Of a stretch of DNA of 23,095 nt, positions 21,916 through 23,095 are shown one piece after another. The notes under the pieces were generated by a model that saw only the letters and a list, made by a program, of their open reading frames with translations, was not told the origin of the DNA and searched no databases. The DNA is taken from positions 1 through 23,095 of the forward strand of contig JAJTCI010000005.1 in NCBI GenBank assembly GCA_021323155.1. Reading direction: 5' to 3'. The first letter of the stretch is position 1, and each line of letters begins with the position of its first letter. The position numbers were made by a program, and so were the translations under genes. This DNA comes from Chitinophagaceae bacterium. GTDB taxonomy: Bacteria; Bacteroidota; Bacteroidia; Chitinophagales; Chitinophagaceae.

Positions 21916-21923
21916 CAAAGATA
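21916..21923 (-). promoter_or_regulatory. -7 promoter element of the YkgJ-type gene
   Basis: On the minus strand the sequence is TATCTTTG, an exact TAnnTTTG match. It ends 35 bases before the ATG at 21880 and lies in the 53-base divergent gap. A clean -33 element was not seen. Confidence 0.5.
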
Positions 21924-21933
21924 CCTCCAAACA

Positions 21934-22881
21934 ATGGATGCCCTCCGTGAACAATGGTTAATATTGATCTCAACCCCGATCTACTTCGTCATCATTGGGC
22001 TGGAGATACTACTCACTCATTTACAGCATCGTAAAGCCTATACGTTTAAAGACACTGCAACCAACGTTTACCTCATGCTGTTAAATGGCGGGCTCGACTT
22101 CTTCTTCCGCGTGGTATCGCTCGCCGTGCTGCAATATTGCTTCAACCATTCCGCCTACACCTGGGATAGCGTGGTATTCTACTGGCTGCTGCTCATACTC
22201 GCCGAAGACTTCGTTTACTACTGGCTCCACCGTTTCGATCACGAGATCCGGCTGTTCTGGGCGGTGCACGTCACCCACCACAGTTCGGAGAAACTTAACT
22301 TCACGGTTGGTTTTCGCTCCTCTGTCTTCCAGCCACTATACCGCTTTATCTACTTTATACCGCTGGCTTACCTCGGTTTCAAACCCATGGACATCCTTTT
22401 CGTGTATTCGGCTACGCAGATCTGGGGCATATTTGTACACACCGAGCTGATCAATAAAATGGGATGGCTGGAATATATCCTAATCACACCCTCCCATCAC
22501 CGCGTGCACCATGCCTCCAACCCGAAATATCTCGACAAGAACATGGGCATGTTCCTCGTGATCTGGGACAAAATGTTCGGCACCTTCCAACCGGAACTAC
22601 CCGCTGAAGAGTACCAACCCCTCAAATACGGACTTACCAAAAACCTAGAAAAACCCAATGCCGCTACCGTTGTATTCCACGAATGGATCGCAATCGGAAA
22701 AGACGTATTCCGTAAAGGGCTGACCTTCAAACAACGCTGGAACTATCTCTTCGGCCCTCCCGGCTGGAGCCACGACGGTAGCCGCCTCACCAGCGAAGAA
22801 ATGCGCCGGCAGGAATCTGCTTCGGACACAACGGAAACAACGGGGGAAGAAAAAGAAGTGGTCCTAACCCCGGTCTCCTGA
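21934..22881 (+). CDS. Fatty acid hydroxylase / sterol desaturase family membrane enzyme
   Basis: The 315-residue product has several membrane helices (PIYFVIIGLEILL, the VVFYWLLLILAEDFVYYW stretch, FIPLAYLGF). It also has the di-iron histidine boxes of the superfamily: H99-x3-H103 (HRFDH), H112-x2-HH (HVTHH, to 116) and HHRVHH (188-193). These enzymes use O2 and iron to hydroxylate or desaturate lipid chains or sterol-like substrates in the membrane; the substrate here is unknown. The tail after about residue 290 is polar (RRQESASDTTETTGEEKEVV). The ATG at 21934 was chosen over an upstream in-frame TTG that overlaps the divergent gene. Confidence 0.92.
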   Translation: MDALREQWLILISTPIYFVIIGLEILLTHLQHRKAYTFKDTATNVYLMLLNGGLDFFFRVVSLAVLQYCFNHSAYTWDSVVFYWLLLILAEDFVYYWLHRFDHEIRLFWAVHVTHHSSEKLNFTVGFRSSVFQPLYRFIYFIPLAYLGFKPMDILFVYSATQIWGIFVHTELINKMGWLEYILITPSHHRVHHASNPKYLDKNMGMFLVIWDKMFGTFQPELPAEEYQPLKYGLTKNLEKPNAATVVFHEWIAIGKDVFRKGLTFKQRWNYLFGPPGWSHDGSRLTSEEMRRQESASDTTETTGEEKEVVLTPVS

Positions 22882-22920
22882 TTCACGTTTCGCATCACCT
22901 TTCAGTTTTCACGTTTCGCA
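22882..22920. repeat. Two direct 13-bp repeats
   Basis: TTCACGTTTCGCA occurs at 22882-22894 and again at 22908-22920, separated by 13 bases, directly after the stop of the hydroxylase-family gene. Nothing else is visible in the 80-base gap before the next gene. Confidence 0.8.
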
Positions 22921-22961
22921 ATTCCCACACTCTGGTCGCCTTTTTGAACTATCACCTTCAA

Positions 22962-23095
22962 ATGCGAAGCATGATGAAGTGGATGATTTTACCAGTACTG
23001 TTAATATTCTCGACCGTGGCATTCGCGGCGGATGATAGTACAACGGCCCGGCGTGTAGAACCCGCGGCTTCGATATCTGTGAAAAAAGACTCGCG
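22962..23095 (+). CDS. Exported protein, start only (cut by window edge)
   Basis: The frame is open from an ATG at 22962, with further ATGs at 22971 and 22974, to the right edge. It encodes a typical Sec signal peptide (MMKWMILPVLLIFSTVAFA) with likely cleavage before ADDST. About 20 residues of polar mature sequence follow (STTARRVEPAASISVKKDS). The ATG at 22971 or 22974 gives the more usual signal length. The family cannot be determined from this fragment. Confidence 0.7.
   Translation, partial: MRSMMKWMILPVLLIFSTVAFAADDSTTARRVEPAASISVKKDS

Overview
The window looks like a chromosomal segment of a Bacteroidota bacterium, most likely of the Chitinophagaceae/Chitinophaga type (inferred). The evidence is several Bacteroidota-style -7 elements (TAnnTTTG) close upstream of genes, two ECF sigma factors each followed by a membrane protein, paired DUF3857/transglutaminase proteins, an LVIVD-repeat lipoprotein, a small RRM protein with a Gly-rich tail, and no Shine-Dalgarno signals worth noting. 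I see no rRNA, tRNA, CRISPR array, integrase or transposase. It reads as core and lineage-specific chromosome rather than a phage or genomic island.

Left part (1-5668). An ECF sigma factor gene with a TTG start overlaps a membrane protein gene with a GTG start; the latter runs off the left edge. Divergent to them is a small secreted protein of unknown function. Next comes an RRM RNA-binding protein with its own promoter, a leader of about 125 nt and a clear terminator. On the minus strand follow clpB and, just downstream of it, a DsbA-fold protein that has lost its second active-site cysteine.

Middle (5669-16064). Two adjacent DUF3857/transglutaminase exported proteins form an operon; one has an intact Cys-His-Asp triad and the other does not. 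Divergent to them is queG (tRNA queuosine synthesis). On the minus strand there is then a tightly packed four-gene operon: an ECF sigma factor, a protein with an anti-sigma-like cytoplasmic N-terminus, one inner-membrane helix, a periplasmic linker of about 150 residues and a C-terminal beta-barrel (dual membrane-spanning anti-sigma architecture), an LVIVD-repeat lipoprotein, and a small outer-membrane beta-barrel protein. Overlap or near-zero spacing links all four. This is the most interesting system in the window. A START-like membrane-anchored protein and an ABC-2 permease without a visible ATPase lie upstream.

Right part (16065-23095). folK, a deoxynucleoside kinase and an MFS exporter run on the plus strand. 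A repeat-rich gap follows, with 12-bp and 11-bp tandem repeats and one arm of an inverted dispersed repeat. Next is a YdeI/OmdA-type protein, with the other repeat arm beyond it. Then come a Tat-exported metallo-beta-lactamase-fold hydrolase, a Gly/Asp-tailed small membrane protein and a secreted protein in a row, a YkgJ-type cysteine-cluster protein, a divergent fatty-acid-hydroxylase/sterol-desaturase family membrane enzyme, and the start of an exported protein cut by the right edge.

All functions come from reading the translated sequences. No database search was run, so family names rest on recognised motifs and promoters on consensus matching only.
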